NCBI RefSeq assembly: GCF_900096585.1
Contig: NZ_FMYH01000008.1
Location: 122,300 to 186,299, forward strand
Direction of reading: 5' to 3'
DNA length: 64,000 nt
Source: Sanguibacter gelidistatuariae
Lineage (GTDB): Bacteria > Actinomycetota > Actinomycetes > Actinomycetales > Cellulomonadaceae
Below are positions 17,550 through 29,268 of the stretch, one piece after another (the first letter of the stretch is position 1; each line of letters begins with the position of its first letter). The notes under the pieces are model-generated. The model made no database searches, was not told where the DNA came from, and saw only the letters and a list, made by a program, of their open reading frames with translations. The position numbers and the translations under genes were made by a program.

Positions 17550-18719
17550 ATGTCACCCTCAGCTCTCGTCTCGCATCCTCGACGGCGCCCGATCGTGTCC
17601 GGATGGCGCCTCGCCACCGCCGGGCTCGCGGCGGTCGCACTCGCTGTCCTCGCCGGGCTCCTGGGGGCTCGTCTCGTCGCCACCTGGCCCGAGGTCGTGG
17701 CCGCCCGCGCCTGGTGGCAGACGCCGAGCGCTCTCGGGATCGACACCCTGGTCGCCGCACCGCTCCTGGCGCTGGGCACGGTGGTGGCCGCGTGGTGGTC
17801 CCTGAGCCTGCTGCTCATCACGGCCAGCCTGCTCGCCGGACGGGTGGGTCTGCGGAGCGCGATCCTCCTGCGGTGTATTCAGACCGTCGCTCCGCAGACG
17901 CTCCGCAGGCTCGCGGTGGCCGGAATCGGTGCGGGGCTGACCCTGTCGGCCCTGCCTGCCCAGGCCGCCGACGTACCGCCCGACCTCGGGTGGACGACCA
18001 CCCAGCCTGCCCAGGCTCCAGACATCGCCGCGACGACGCTGTCAGCCGATGGTCAGCTCGCGGGCATCGATCGCGACGATGTCACGATCGACGGACGCGA
18101 TGTCTCCGCAGTCGCGGTCAACACGGGCGGCGGTGATCTCAGGAGCCTCGGCGATCTCGCGTCGACCGAGGTCACCGACCCGACGAGCCTCGGCACACCC
18201 CGCACCCTGGCCGAGGGCCTCACCCACGAGCCTGCTCCTGCTCCTGCTCCTGCCGAGTACGCACGGCCGGGTGGGTCGAGCGCGCCGGGCTCGGATCGTC
18301 CGGGTGCACCGCTGCCGAGCGCATCTGCCACGCAGTCGGCGCCAACGCGCACCGCACCCGGAACGCCCGCACCGACCGGCACGGCACCAGCCTCCTCTGG
18401 ACAGACGGGTAGCTCCACCGGCACCGGATCCTCCAGCGCCGCGCCGCCGGCTGCCGCTCCGGTCCGCCCGACGGCGCCACCGTCTGCGACGTCCCCAAGC
18501 CGAGACGGGACACCGAACCCGGCGTCCGGCACGATCGTGGTCGCCGAAGGAGACTCCCTGTGGCACCTCGCCGCGGTCGCGCTCCCGCCTGACGCATCGA
18601 ACGCGCAGGTCGCGTCGTCATGGCACACCTGGTACGAGGTCAACGCCGCCGTGATCGGGGCGGATCCAGATCTTCTGCACCCCGGCCAGGTCCTCCAGAT
18701 CCCCACTTCTACGGGCTGA
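17550..18719 (+). CDS. LysM peptidoglycan-binding membrane protein
   Basis: 389 residues from ATG 17550, chosen for GGAG 5 bases upstream; ATGs at 17532 and 17535 are in frame but lack a site. Helices at about 20-42 and 66-92 (LATAGLAAVALAVLAGLLGA; APLLALGTVVAAWWSLSLLL), a third hydrophobic stretch ending ALPAQAA near residue 135, then a long Pro/Ser/Thr/Ala-rich outer stalk (about 140-330) and one C-terminal LysM domain (IVVAEGDSLWHLAAVALPPD to LLHPGQVLQIP). The layout suggests a membrane-anchored protein reaching the cell wall. It precedes the Rv3235-family gene and secA in many Micrococcales. The stop codon is part of an inverted repeat (GGGCTGAC and its inverse) that runs into a tandem repeat. 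Confidence 0.85.
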   Translation: MSPSALVSHPRRRPIVSGWRLATAGLAAVALAVLAGLLGARLVATWPEVVAARAWWQTPSALGIDTLVAAPLLALGTVVAAWWSLSLLLITASLLAGRVGLRSAILLRCIQTVAPQTLRRLAVAGIGAGLTLSALPAQAADVPPDLGWTTTQPAQAPDIAATTLSADGQLAGIDRDDVTIDGRDVSAVAVNTGGGDLRSLGDLASTEVTDPTSLGTPRTLAEGLTHEPAPAPAPAEYARPGGSSAPGSDRPGAPLPSASATQSAPTRTAPGTPAPTGTAPASSGQTGSSTGTGSSSAAPPAAAPVRPTAPPSATSPSRDGTPNPASGTIVVAEGDSLWHLAAVALPPDASNAQVASSWHTWYEVNAAVIGADPDLLHPGQVLQIPTSTG

Positions 18720-18724
18720 CGCCC

Positions 18725-18796
18725 GTCAGCCCGTCAGCCCGTCAGCCCGTCAGCCCGTCAGCCCGTCAGCCCGTCAGCCCGTCAGCCCGTCAGCCC
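18725..18796 (+). repeat. Nine perfect copies of an 8-base tandem repeat
   Basis: GTCAGCCC is repeated nine times without error between the LysM gene stop (18719) and the ribosome site (AAGGAG, 18797-18802) of the next gene. The first copy pairs with GGGCTGAC at 18712-18719, so the array seems to have grown from the right arm of a hairpin. A unit of 8 is not a multiple of 3. Confidence 0.95.
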
Positions 18797-18808
18797 AAGG
18801 AGCCTGTC

Positions 18809-19396
18809 ATGAGCACACCCACGCTTCGCACCGCACCGCGTACGCCCGCCATTCTGGTGCCCACCAGGCGTTCCACGCCGCCGCGAGCAGAACCGATCGC
18901 CCAGCCGGTGCGAGCGCTGCACCGCACCGACTTCCTGCCGGCGCACCCGCTCACCACGGTCCAGCGGCGCAGGGGCGGGCTCCAGGAGTTCACGCACCAC
19001 CCGAACGGCCCCTCCGAGCCACCCGCGCCGCCCACCACCGACCCCGGCGTACCGCTCGGGGATCCCACGGCCCTGTGCTGCGCGGTGGCCCATGCGGCGA
19101 TGGAGTCCCTGCGTGGGATCCGTCCGCTCGCCCAGCTCGTCCGTTCCGTCTCGCCCGAGGTCTTCGACGCCCTGTACGCCCGCTGCCAGGTCCGCGAGCA
19201 AGCCCGCACCCGACCCGGCGCCCCACCGGTGTCCCAGTCACGTGCACGTGTGCGCCACGCGCGAGTGATCCGCATCGCCTCCGGTGTGGCAGAGGCCACC
19301 GTGATCGTCGACGACGTCGACCGGGTCCGCGCCGCGGCCCTGCGTGTGGAGGAGCATCGTGGACGGTGGTGGGTCGTCGTCCTGGAGATCGGCTGA
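18809..19396 (+). CDS. Rv3235 family protein
   Basis: 195 residues from ATG 18809, with AAGGAG 6 bases upstream. The conserved C-terminal half is typical of the family found beside secA in actinobacteria: ALCCAVAHAAMESLRGIRPL, then LVRSVSPEVFDALYARC and a beta-rich end (VIRIASGVAEATVIVDDVDR, GRWWVVVLEIG). The N-terminal ~85 residues are Pro/Arg-rich and disordered. The structure suggests a SecA/NTF2-like C-terminal fold (inference). Function is unknown. The tandem repeat just upstream could change its expression. Confidence 0.8.
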   Translation: MSTPTLRTAPRTPAILVPTRRSTPPRAEPIAQPVRALHRTDFLPAHPLTTVQRRRGGLQEFTHHPNGPSEPPAPPTTDPGVPLGDPTALCCAVAHAAMESLRGIRPLAQLVRSVSPEVFDALYARCQVREQARTRPGAPPVSQSRARVRHARVIRIASGVAEATVIVDDVDRVRAAALRVEEHRGRWWVVVLEIG

Positions 19397-19443
19397 GCCG
19401 CACGCCAGGCCGAGCACGCCAGGCTGCGCACGCGAGGCTGAGC

Positions 19444-19486
19444 ACGCCAGAGGGCGCCCCCCAAACCGGGAGGCGCCCTCTGGCGT
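19444..19486. terminator. Bidirectional terminator between Rv3235-like gene and secA
   Basis: A perfect 15-base stem, ACGCCAGAGGGCGCC (19444-19458) and its inverse (19472-19486), with a 13-base loop, lies between two convergent genes. Two partial copies of the left arm (CACGCCAGGC) precede it. Confidence 0.85.
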
Positions 19487-19511
19487 AGATCAGGACCCGT
19501 CAGGCGGCAGG

Positions 19512-22310
<2,799 letters not shown>

Positions 22311-22390
22311 GCAGTACTCCCGGTTCGAGTTTTCTTCGCTCTCTCGCCTGCTCCGAACGGCTCAGGCGGCATACAACTGCCCATCGTATG

Positions 22391-22409
22391 CGAGGAGCGG
22401 TGCTCCTCG
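22391..22409 (-). other. Short perfect hairpin in the secA leader
   Basis: CGAGGAGC and its inverse flank a 3-base loop, about 80 bases before the secA start. It may be transcribed in the leader or be a binding site. There is no further evidence. Confidence 0.4.
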
Positions 22410-22433
22410 TCACATCACGTCTCATTCCAGCCT

Positions 22434-22463
22434 CGACAACGGGCCTGACCAGGCCCGTTGTCG
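22434..22463 (-). terminator. Terminator after the YcaQ-type gene
   Basis: CGACAACGGGCCT (22434-22446) and its perfect inverse (22451-22463) with loop GACC lie 17 bases after the stop of the next gene upstream on the minus strand. This separates that gene from secA. Confidence 0.7.
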
Positions 22464-22479
22464 GGTCAGGCCGGGCCCG

Positions 22480-23715
22480 TCATCGGCCCGCCCGGGCCGC
22501 GCCGATCTCCCGCGCCAGGTCCGCGGCCAGATCCCCGCGGTCGGCCACCACGACCTCGGAGAGTTCGAGCCACCCGGCCAAGATCCCGAGCTCGTCGGCG
22601 AGCAGACGCGCGGTGCTCGCCGTCGCGAACGTGTCCCGGTGCGCCGCCTGCACGAGCAGCGTGCCCTCGCGCCGGTCGGCCTTGAGGTCGACCCGAGCGG
22701 TGATCCGGTCCCCTTCGAGGAAGGGCAGCACGTAGTAGCCATGCACCCGGTCCTTGGCCGGGACATAGATCTCGATCCGGTAGTGGGTGCCGAAGAGCTC
22801 GGCGAGCCGTCGCCGCTCGAAGATCAACGGGTCGAAGGGGCTGAGCAGGGTCCGGGCCGTCGCGGTCCGCGGCGTCGCCGCATCTCGGTGGACGAAGGTC
22901 TCCCGGTCCCATCCCTCGACCCGAACCGGCAGCAGGGCGCCGCCGTCGACGAGCTCCGCGATCGCCGCCCGCGGCGCCGGCCCCTTGAGCCGGAAATAGT
23001 CCGCGAAGCAGCGGGCCGTGCCCACCCCGTGCGCACGCGCACCGATCTCCACGAGCGCGCGGACGGCGTCGGCGTCGGAGACGGGAGCGGCCGCGAGCAC
23101 GGTCGGCGGGAGGACCCGTGCAGTGAGGTCGTAGAGCCGCTCGAAGGCGTTGGTGCGTCCCGCCGCGGTGACCTCCCCGGTGAAGAACAGGAACTCCAGC
23201 GCCCGCTTGGCGGTGCTCCAGCTCCAGCCCCACGCGGACCGGTCACGGGGATGCGTCTCCACGAGCAGCGCCTCGACCTGGGTCGCGGTGACCGGGCCGT
23301 GGTCGCGCACGATCGCGCGGATCTCGATGATCTCGGCGCTGTGGTCCATCTCAGCCGCGCTGATCTGCCCCCACGCCTCGGTGCGGTATCTGCGTTGGCG
23401 CCACTCGAGCAGGCGATAGGTCTCGGGCGGGATGAACGACGCCTCGTGGGCCCAGTACTCCACGAGCCGGCGCGGCTCCATATGCGCGGCCCTGGTCAGC
23501 AGGGCCGGGTCGTAGGGCCCCAGCCTCGCGTACAGCGGCATGAGGTGGGCCCGGGCCAGGACGTTGACGGAGTCGATCTGCAGGAGTCCCAGGCGCGAGA
23601 CGACGCGCTGCAGGCCGGCCATCGTGGCCGGCCCCTGGGGGCGCGGGCGGTGCAGGCCCGAGGCAGCCAGCGCCGTCCGGCGAGCCTGGGCGAGCGTCAT
23701 GGTGCGTGCCGCCAT
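22480..23715 (-). CDS. YcaQ/AlkX-type DNA glycosylase (winged-helix, HTH_42 family)
   Basis: 411 residues, normal for the family. Members unhook DNA crosslinks and alkylated bases (E. coli YcaQ; Streptomyces AlkZ protects against azinomycin). Diagnostic segments: GLLQIDSVNVLARAHLMPLY, with the catalytic QxD (Gln-Ile-Asp) of the YcaQ subtype rather than the QxQ of AlkZ; EYWAHEASFIPPE; the WH segments (VTATQVEALLVETHP); and a C-terminal beta barrel (HGYYVLPFLEGDRITARVDL). Cytoplasmic. It is an accessory repair gene inserted between hpf and secA; mycobacteria lack it at this position. Confidence 0.85.
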   Translation of the reverse strand: MAARTMTLAQARRTALAASGLHRPRPQGPATMAGLQRVVSRLGLLQIDSVNVLARAHLMPLYARLGPYDPALLTRAAHMEPRRLVEYWAHEASFIPPETYRLLEWRQRRYRTEAWGQISAAEMDHSAEIIEIRAIVRDHGPVTATQVEALLVETHPRDRSAWGWSWSTAKRALEFLFFTGEVTAAGRTNAFERLYDLTARVLPPTVLAAAPVSDADAVRALVEIGARAHGVGTARCFADYFRLKGPAPRAAIAELVDGGALLPVRVEGWDRETFVHRDAATPRTATARTLLSPFDPLIFERRRLAELFGTHYRIEIYVPAKDRVHGYYVLPFLEGDRITARVDLKADRREGTLLVQAAHRDTFATASTARLLADELGILAGWLELSEVVVADRGDLAADLAREIGAARAGR

Positions 23716-23854
23716 CAGGTCTGGCCGGCAGGGATGGGGTGTGCGGCGGTCATGGCGTCATTGTGCACCGGGCCACCGACACGACGGCCGACAGCACGAC
23801 GACGGCGCAGAACCCGAGGGTTCCACGCCGTCGTCCGAGGTCATGCGGGAGGTG

Positions 23855-24517
23855 CTACACCGATCGGGCGGCCTCGACCGCCACAGCGGCGGCCTCCAGG
23901 CTGCACGCGGTGTCGAGCGCGATCACGCCGTAGGTCCACCCCCGGCGACGGTAGGCGACAGACGGGCGAGCGGTGTCGGCGTCGATGAAGAGGAAGAAGT
24001 CGTGGCCGACCAGCTCCATCTCGTAGAGCGCGTCGTCGATGGTCATCGCGGACGCGCTGTGGAGCTTCTGCCGGATGACAACTGGTGAGTCGCCCAGCTG
24101 GGTCTCGACCGTCTCGCCCGGCTCGCTCGGCGCGGTCGGTGCGACCGGTTCCGGCGTGGGGGTCGGGACGAAGGGCCGGACGTCGACGGTGTCCATCGGC
24201 GTGGGGTTGCGGAAGCGGTTCTTGCGACGGTCGTTCGCGCGGCGCAGACGCTCGATCAGCTTGTCGAGCGCGAGGTCGAGGGCTCCGAAGCGATCGTCCG
24301 CCGCTGCCTCGGCACGGACCACAGGGCCCTTGTCCCGGACGGTCAGCTCGACCCGTTCGCGGTTGCCGGACTGGCGGGGGTTGTTCTCGTGAGTGACCTC
24401 GACGTCGACGCGCTGCGCGGTCGGTGCGAGCTGCTCGATCTTCGCGAGCTTGTCCTCAGCGTGTCGGCGAAAACGATCGGCTACTTCAGTGTGCCTACCG
24501 ACGACAACAATCTCCAT
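23855..24517 (-). CDS. hpf: Ribosome hibernation promoting factor, long form
   Basis: 220 residues from ATG 24517, with GGAGG 6 bases upstream; a TTG four codons earlier overlaps that site and is rejected. The N-terminal domain (MEIVVVGRHTEVADRFRRHA, then RVELTVRDKGPVVRAEAAAD and LDLALDKLIERLRRANDRRK) binds the 30S decoding site. A Pro/Thr linker (about 112-145) leads to the C-terminal dimerisation domain (SASAMTIDDALYEMELVGHD, FFLFIDADTARPSVAYRRRG), which joins two ribosomes into an inactive 100S particle. It lies between comF and secA as in mycobacteria. Confidence 0.95.
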   Translation of the reverse strand: MEIVVVGRHTEVADRFRRHAEDKLAKIEQLAPTAQRVDVEVTHENNPRQSGNRERVELTVRDKGPVVRAEAAADDRFGALDLALDKLIERLRRANDRRKNRFRNPTPMDTVDVRPFVPTPTPEPVAPTAPSEPGETVETQLGDSPVVIRQKLHSASAMTIDDALYEMELVGHDFFLFIDADTARPSVAYRRRGWTYGVIALDTACSLEAAAVAVEAARSV

Positions 24518-24630
24518 GAGAGCCTCCAAGGGAGTGGGGGCGTTTTCACGCCCGAACGATGATCAGCTCGGTGCCATTTCCGGGCACCGTCTCGAACCAC
24601 CTCCCAACACTGACGAGATCTTGATACAGG

Positions 24631-25503
24631 CTATCGCGATTGGGGGCCAGCTTGCACCGACGCGCCCGGCGGACCCGCCCTGGAGCCCGGCGGAGGGGTC
24701 GCCGCGAGCACGACGCCGGCCACGACGAGCCCTCCCCGGCGACCGATCGCGCGGGCGCACTCGGCGAGCGTTGCGCCGGTCGTGAGCACGTCGTCGACCA
24801 GCACGCAGACGGTCGGGGGACGCGCACCCAGGCCGGACCGCGACCGGGCGCGCACGTCGAGAGTCCCGGCGAGGTTCCCGCTGCGGGCCCGGATGCCCAG
24901 ACCGACCTGGTCGCGGACCCTGGTCTTCACCCGCGAGAGATGGACGAGCGCCGCCGCCAGCCGCACCGGCTCGCCGCCGGCGTGTCCGCGGCGCGCGGGA
25001 CCGGTGAGGTGCGCGGGAGGGAGGTGCACAGCGTGCGCGACCAGGATCCTGGCGAGCTCGGTCACCGGCTCGCGTCCGCGGCGACGCCGGGCGGACGGCA
25101 GGGAGGGGACCGGCACGATCCAGACGGGCTGACCAGCGGGAACGCGCGCGAGGACCTCGGCCGAGAGCGTCCGGGCGAGCTGCGTCATGGCCGGAGCGAA
25201 CGCCGCGGTCAGGTCCGCCCGGCCGCGGTCCTTCCACGCCACGACGGCCTCACGCACCGGCCCGGTGTAGTCCCCCGCCGCGAAGACCGGCCACCGCGGT
25301 CCCTCGCCCAACCTGTCCAGGCGCGGGGCCCCGGCGTCGACCCGGCGCACGCTCGCGAGGTGCGCGGCGCAGGCCGGGCACAGGCGCACATCCGCCGCCC
25401 CGCACCCACCGCACTCGAGCGGGACGACCAGCCGGGCGAGCTCGCCGCCCGCGCGCCCGAGCGCACCCAGCGCGCGCACTGCTCCTCGCCCCGCGAACTC
25501 CAT
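24631..25503 (-). CDS. ComF family phosphoribosyltransferase-like protein
   Basis: 290 residues, ATG 25503 with weak ribosome site. An N-terminal zinc ribbon (ECGGCGAADVRLCPAC, about 29-44) is followed by the PRTase fold with its signature VCVLVDDVLTTGATLAECAR (about 238-257), which binds PRPP pyrophosphate. Related proteins act in DNA uptake (ComFC) in naturally competent bacteria; in actinobacteria the role is unproven. Between hpf and lpqB, the same place as Rv3242c. An internal stretch (RARSGNLAGTLDVRARSRSG) is the usual ComF pre-signature loop. Confidence 0.88.
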   Translation of the reverse strand: MEFAGRGAVRALGALGRAGGELARLVVPLECGGCGAADVRLCPACAAHLASVRRVDAGAPRLDRLGEGPRWPVFAAGDYTGPVREAVVAWKDRGRADLTAAFAPAMTQLARTLSAEVLARVPAGQPVWIVPVPSLPSARRRRGREPVTELARILVAHAVHLPPAHLTGPARRGHAGGEPVRLAAALVHLSRVKTRVRDQVGLGIRARSGNLAGTLDVRARSRSGLGARPPTVCVLVDDVLTTGATLAECARAIGRRGGLVVAGVVLAATPPPGSRAGPPGASVQAGPQSR

Positions 25504-25603
25504 GCCACGACCCTGCCCGACGCCGCAGCCCGCCACCCCGCGCGGGTCCGCCCCGGCGGGTCGAGGCGCGCCCGGCCGCGCTGTGGGTGAGCGGATCCGG
25601 CGG

Positions 25604-27520
25604 TCAGCCGGGAAACGCCGGGAACTGGACGCCGCCCACGACCTGGGACCAAGTGCTCCCGGTCGCAGCGCGGCTGAACAGCGCCCCGTCGGAGTTCGCG
25701 ACGTAGACCGACCGCAGCCCCTTCCCAGCCGAGATCCACACGGTGTCCTCGACGCCGGAGAGGGCCGCCGACCGACCCGAGATCGGCACCTCGTAGACGG
25801 TCGGTATCCCGGACGACAGCCCCCGGGCCAGCACACCGACGGTCGACTCGTCGATCCACACGACCTGGGTGGCGGCCGTGACCGAGGCGCCGATCGCGAG
25901 GGCCTGGACGGAGAGGCTGGCCGGGACGTCGGAGTCGTCCCGGACGATCGCCGCCACGTCGATCCGGCTCACGCCGCCCAGGCTCGAGACGATCGCGATG
26001 CGGGCGCCGTCGTGGGAGACCCGGATGGACTCCAGGGTGCGCCCGTCCAGCCAGTCGACCGGGATCGGCACCTGGGTACCGGCGGCCGTCACCGCGCGGA
26101 GCCCGTCGTTCGTGGCACGATCTCCCGTCCAGACCCAGCCGAAGCGGTCGACCGACGGGGCCACCAGGTCCGTCCCTGTGACCAGGGTCGTGGCCGCCGC
26201 GGCCGGCGTCGGCGCCGTCATGATGGCGACGGTGCCCGAGCGCAGCACGACCAGGCGCGCGGCGTCGTCGGTGGCCAGGGCGGATGCGCGCAGTCCGGTC
26301 AGGGCAGAGAAGCCGGCCAGCGGCGTCAGGGTTCCGTTGCCCACCTCGCTGATCACGTCGCCCGCGAGGACCAGGGGTGAGGTCAGGCCCGGGACCGGAT
26401 CACGCTGGGGATCCGCCGTCGTCGGGATCGACAGCGGGAGCGAGTTGGCGAAGAGCTCGACCGACCGCACCCTCGGGACCTTGAGCAGGACGGCCGTCAT
26501 CTGCGCCTGGAGCATGGCGCGGTCGGAGTCAGAGGCCGCGAGCACCTCCTTGGTGAGGTCGACCCGGGCCACCCCGGAGTCGTCGATCGTCACAGAGTCG
26601 AGCACGAGCCGGGTGCCTGCCGGTGCGACCACCTCGACCGAGTCGCGCAGCCATGTCGCCGGGCCTGCCAGGAGCCCGTTGATGGCGTGGCTGGCGGTGT
26701 TGCTCTTGGAGTACCACCGGACGTCGGGCACGAGGAAGGAGCGGTCCTGGGACGGGAAGTAGAGCGTCGTCGCGCGGTAGACGAGCGCGAAGTTCGGCTC
26801 CGAGACGAAGATCCCGTCCTCGGTCGCGGTGATCCGCCACTGGTCCGAGGAGGACTTCTCGAGCGTGAAGGTGAGACTCTGCGTGTTGCCCTGCGCAGCC
26901 TCGGTGAACTGCCCGTCGGTCTCGAGCGTGGCCACGATCGAGACGTGTCCCAGGATCGACACTGTCGTCGGCTCAGCCGGGTCGGTGGTTGCTGGATCGG
27001 ACGTGGCCGGGTCGGAGGTGTTGTCGGAGGTGCTGGCCCCGACGCCGGACAGGTCGTCGCCCGACGGCGCGTCCCCGGCCGGGTCGTCCGCGGCGCCGTC
27101 CCCGGGATCGGGGGCCTCGACCGCGGGCTCGGTGAAGTCCGGCTCTCCGGAGTAGACGAAGGTTCGTGCGGACGGGTCCCACGCTGCCCCACCGCGCGGC
27201 GAGAGGAACTCCCGGGCCGTGGCCCAGTCATCGTTGATCCCGACCGCCTGGGCGCTGAGGAAACCCTGCACGATCTCCTGGGGGCTCGCGCCGGACGTCG
27301 GCCCGTAGGACTGCGGGAAGATCGGCCCGAGCTCACTGATCGTCACGTCCCGGCGCTCGACCGGTCCGCTGCTGGGGATGGCCGCGCACCCGGTCAGTGC
27401 GCCGACGAGGAGCCCGACGCCGAGCACCCGGGACATCACCCGGGGCCGAACCCGGCGAGTCGGGCGAGTCGGGCGACCGGGCAGACCTCGAGCCGAGGTC
27501 GTGCGGGACAGTGAGGTCAC
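25604..27520 (-). CDS. lpqB: Lipoprotein LpqB (MtrB partner)
   Basis: 638 residues, GTG start overlapping the mtrB stop by 4 bases. In mycobacteria LpqB binds the outer domain of MtrB and modulates MtrA phosphorylation and division. A lipobox LTGC (Cys45) follows a hydrophobic helix; the long basic N-terminus (28 residues before the Met29 alternative start) is unusual, so Met29 (ATG 27436) could be the true start. Then an acidic insert rich in Asp/Thr/Pro (about 130-175), a GerMN domain (about 195-350, WLRDSVEVVAPAGTRLVLDS, GVARVDLTKEVLAASDSDRA), and a C-terminal LpqB beta-propeller (about 370-638). Confidence 0.93.
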   Translation of the reverse strand: MTSLSRTTSARGLPGRPTRPTRRVRPRVMSRVLGVGLLVGALTGCAAIPSSGPVERRDVTISELGPIFPQSYGPTSGASPQEIVQGFLSAQAVGINDDWATAREFLSPRGGAAWDPSARTFVYSGEPDFTEPAVEAPDPGDGAADDPAGDAPSGDDLSGVGASTSDNTSDPATSDPATTDPAEPTTVSILGHVSIVATLETDGQFTEAAQGNTQSLTFTLEKSSSDQWRITATEDGIFVSEPNFALVYRATTLYFPSQDRSFLVPDVRWYSKSNTASHAINGLLAGPATWLRDSVEVVAPAGTRLVLDSVTIDDSGVARVDLTKEVLAASDSDRAMLQAQMTAVLLKVPRVRSVELFANSLPLSIPTTADPQRDPVPGLTSPLVLAGDVISEVGNGTLTPLAGFSALTGLRASALATDDAARLVVLRSGTVAIMTAPTPAAAATTLVTGTDLVAPSVDRFGWVWTGDRATNDGLRAVTAAGTQVPIPVDWLDGRTLESIRVSHDGARIAIVSSLGGVSRIDVAAIVRDDSDVPASLSVQALAIGASVTAATQVVWIDESTVGVLARGLSSGIPTVYEVPISGRSAALSGVEDTVWISAGKGLRSVYVANSDGALFSRAATGSTWSQVVGGVQFPAFPG

Positions 27521-29268
27521 CGGTTCCCCTCCTGGGACGCGTCGTGGTCGTCGGCTGTACCTCGTTCGCCCGGGCGGGGGCCCGGCGTGTCGAGGTCGTC
27601 GATGTCTGGCAGGCTCGACGGCCCGGCCGCCTCGTGGCGGCGGGCGTCAACATCAATGACATCAGAGGGACGCTCGGGTTCCAAGTCGATCGGCGAGCTG
27701 GACAGCACGATGCCCGCACGCCGCGGCAGGGTCAGCCGGAAGGCCGCACCGAGACCAGGGCGGCCCCACACGTCGAGCCATCCGCCGTGCAGCAGCGCGT
27801 CCTCCTGAGAGATGGCCAGCCCCAGTCCGGTCCCGCCAGACGTGCGTGCGCGCGCCGGGTCGGCCCGCCAGAACCTGTCGAAGACGTGCGCCACCTGGTC
27901 CTTCGCCATGCCGATGCCGTAATCGCGGACGTGCACCGCGACCGCGGTCTCGCTCTTGGCGACCCGGACCTCGACCGGGCCGTTGTCGGCGTACTCGATC
28001 GCGTTGACCAGGAGGTTGCGCACGACCCGCTCGACCCGGCGCCGGTCCATGTCCGCGGTCGCGCGCTCGTCGTCGAACGTCACCGAGAGCCAGACGCCCT
28101 TGCGGCTGGCCAGGGACATCGACTGGTCGATCGCGGAGCTGACGACGTCGCGCAGGTCGAGGGACTCGGCATCCAGGATGGCAGCGCCCGCGTCGAAGCG
28201 GCTGATCTCGAGCAGGTCGGCGAGCAGGTCCTCGAACCGGTCCAGCTGCGTGACCAGCAGCTCGGCTGAGCGCTTGACGACCGGGTCGAAGCCTTCCCGG
28301 CTGTCGTAGATCATCTCGCTGGCCATCCGCACCGTGGTGAGCGGCGTGCGCAGCTCGTGGGAGACGTCGGAGACGAACCGGCGCTGCACGGTCGAGAGCG
28401 CGTCGAGGCGCTGGATCTGGTCCTGCAGGCTGGCCGCCATCTCGTTGAACGACCGGGCGAGGGTGGCCATCTCGTCCGTGCCCTTGACCAGGAGCCGCTC
28501 GTCCAGGTGGCCGTCGGCCAGCCGCTCGGCGACCTGCGCGGCCCGTTGGACCGGGCGGACCACCTGACGGGCGAGCGTCCAGGTGCTCACCGCGAGGAAG
28601 GTGATGAGCACGCCCCCTGCGATCGCCAGGACCCGCTGCATGAAGCTCAGGGTCTGCTGCTCGGGCTCGAAGGAGTAGAGGAAGTACATCTCGAAGGTCC
28701 CCGCGACCGGGACCTCGACCGTGGTGCCGACCATGACCCCGGGGACGGTCGCCTTGCCCTGCGGGATCGCGACGGACTGCCAGCGCAGTCCCTCGCCCTC
28801 GGTCGTGGCCTCGCGCAGGCTCTGGGTGACGAGAGAGCTCAGCTGGGGCGCGGTCGAGATGTCGAGGACCGCGACCGGTGTGTCGTTACCCTCGCTGCGC
28901 CACAAGAACACCTCGCGCCCCCCCGACCCGCCGGCCTGCAGCGCCGGCAGCATGTCGTTGAGGAGCTGCTGGACCTGCGGTGCGGTCGAGGCGGTCGTGG
29001 AGGTGAGCGTGGCCTGGGCCTGGGCGGCGGATCGGGTGCTCTCCGTGAGCACCTGGTCGATGCGCTGGTCGAAGAGCCCGTCACGGATGGTTCCGGACAG
29101 GTAGGCGCTGAGCACGACGACCGCGAGCACACCGATGGCCAGCGCGGTCGAGGTCACCCGCAGCTGGATGGACGAGCGCCAGGCCCCCACACCGCCGCGG
29201 ACCCAGGTCTGCACACGCCGAAGGCCGCGTCGGACGGCGAGCGCCACCCGACGAGAACGCCGCCTCAT
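27517..29268 (-). CDS. mtrB: Sensor histidine kinase MtrB
   Basis: 583 residues from ATG 29268, which overlaps the mtrA stop by 4 bases. Two membrane helices (about 38-60 VTSTALAIGVLAVVVLSAYL and 213-236 VLAIAGGVLITFLAVSTWTL) flank an outer sensor domain. HAMP (RQVVRPVQRAAQVAERLADG), dimerisation/phosphoacceptor helix (RRFVSDVSHELRTPLTTVRM, catalytic His) and ATPase domain (RNLLVNAIEYADNG, YGIGMAKDQ, GTGLGLAISQE) follow. The C-terminal ~70 residues (about 515-583) are an acidic, disordered tail. It phosphorylates MtrA in response to division or osmotic state (family knowledge). Confidence 0.96.
   Translation of the reverse strand: MRRRSRRVALAVRRGLRRVQTWVRGGVGAWRSSIQLRVTSTALAIGVLAVVVLSAYLSGTIRDGLFDQRIDQVLTESTRSAAQAQATLTSTTASTAPQVQQLLNDMLPALQAGGSGGREVFLWRSEGNDTPVAVLDISTAPQLSSLVTQSLREATTEGEGLRWQSVAIPQGKATVPGVMVGTTVEVPVAGTFEMYFLYSFEPEQQTLSFMQRVLAIAGGVLITFLAVSTWTLARQVVRPVQRAAQVAERLADGHLDERLLVKGTDEMATLARSFNEMAASLQDQIQRLDALSTVQRRFVSDVSHELRTPLTTVRMASEMIYDSREGFDPVVKRSAELLVTQLDRFEDLLADLLEISRFDAGAAILDAESLDLRDVVSSAIDQSMSLASRKGVWLSVTFDDERATADMDRRRVERVVRNLLVNAIEYADNGPVEVRVAKSETAVAVHVRDYGIGMAKDQVAHVFDRFWRADPARARTSGGTGLGLAISQEDALLHGGWLDVWGRPGLGAAFRLTLPRRAGIVLSSSPIDLEPERPSDVIDVDARRHEAAGPSSLPDIDDLDTPGPRPGERGTADDHDASQEGNR

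Noticed and set aside
18725..18796. Possible CRISPR array
   Set aside because: The 8-base units are directly tandem with no spacers. The 20-base arrays at 35961, 51291 and 54407 also have no unique spacers between units.
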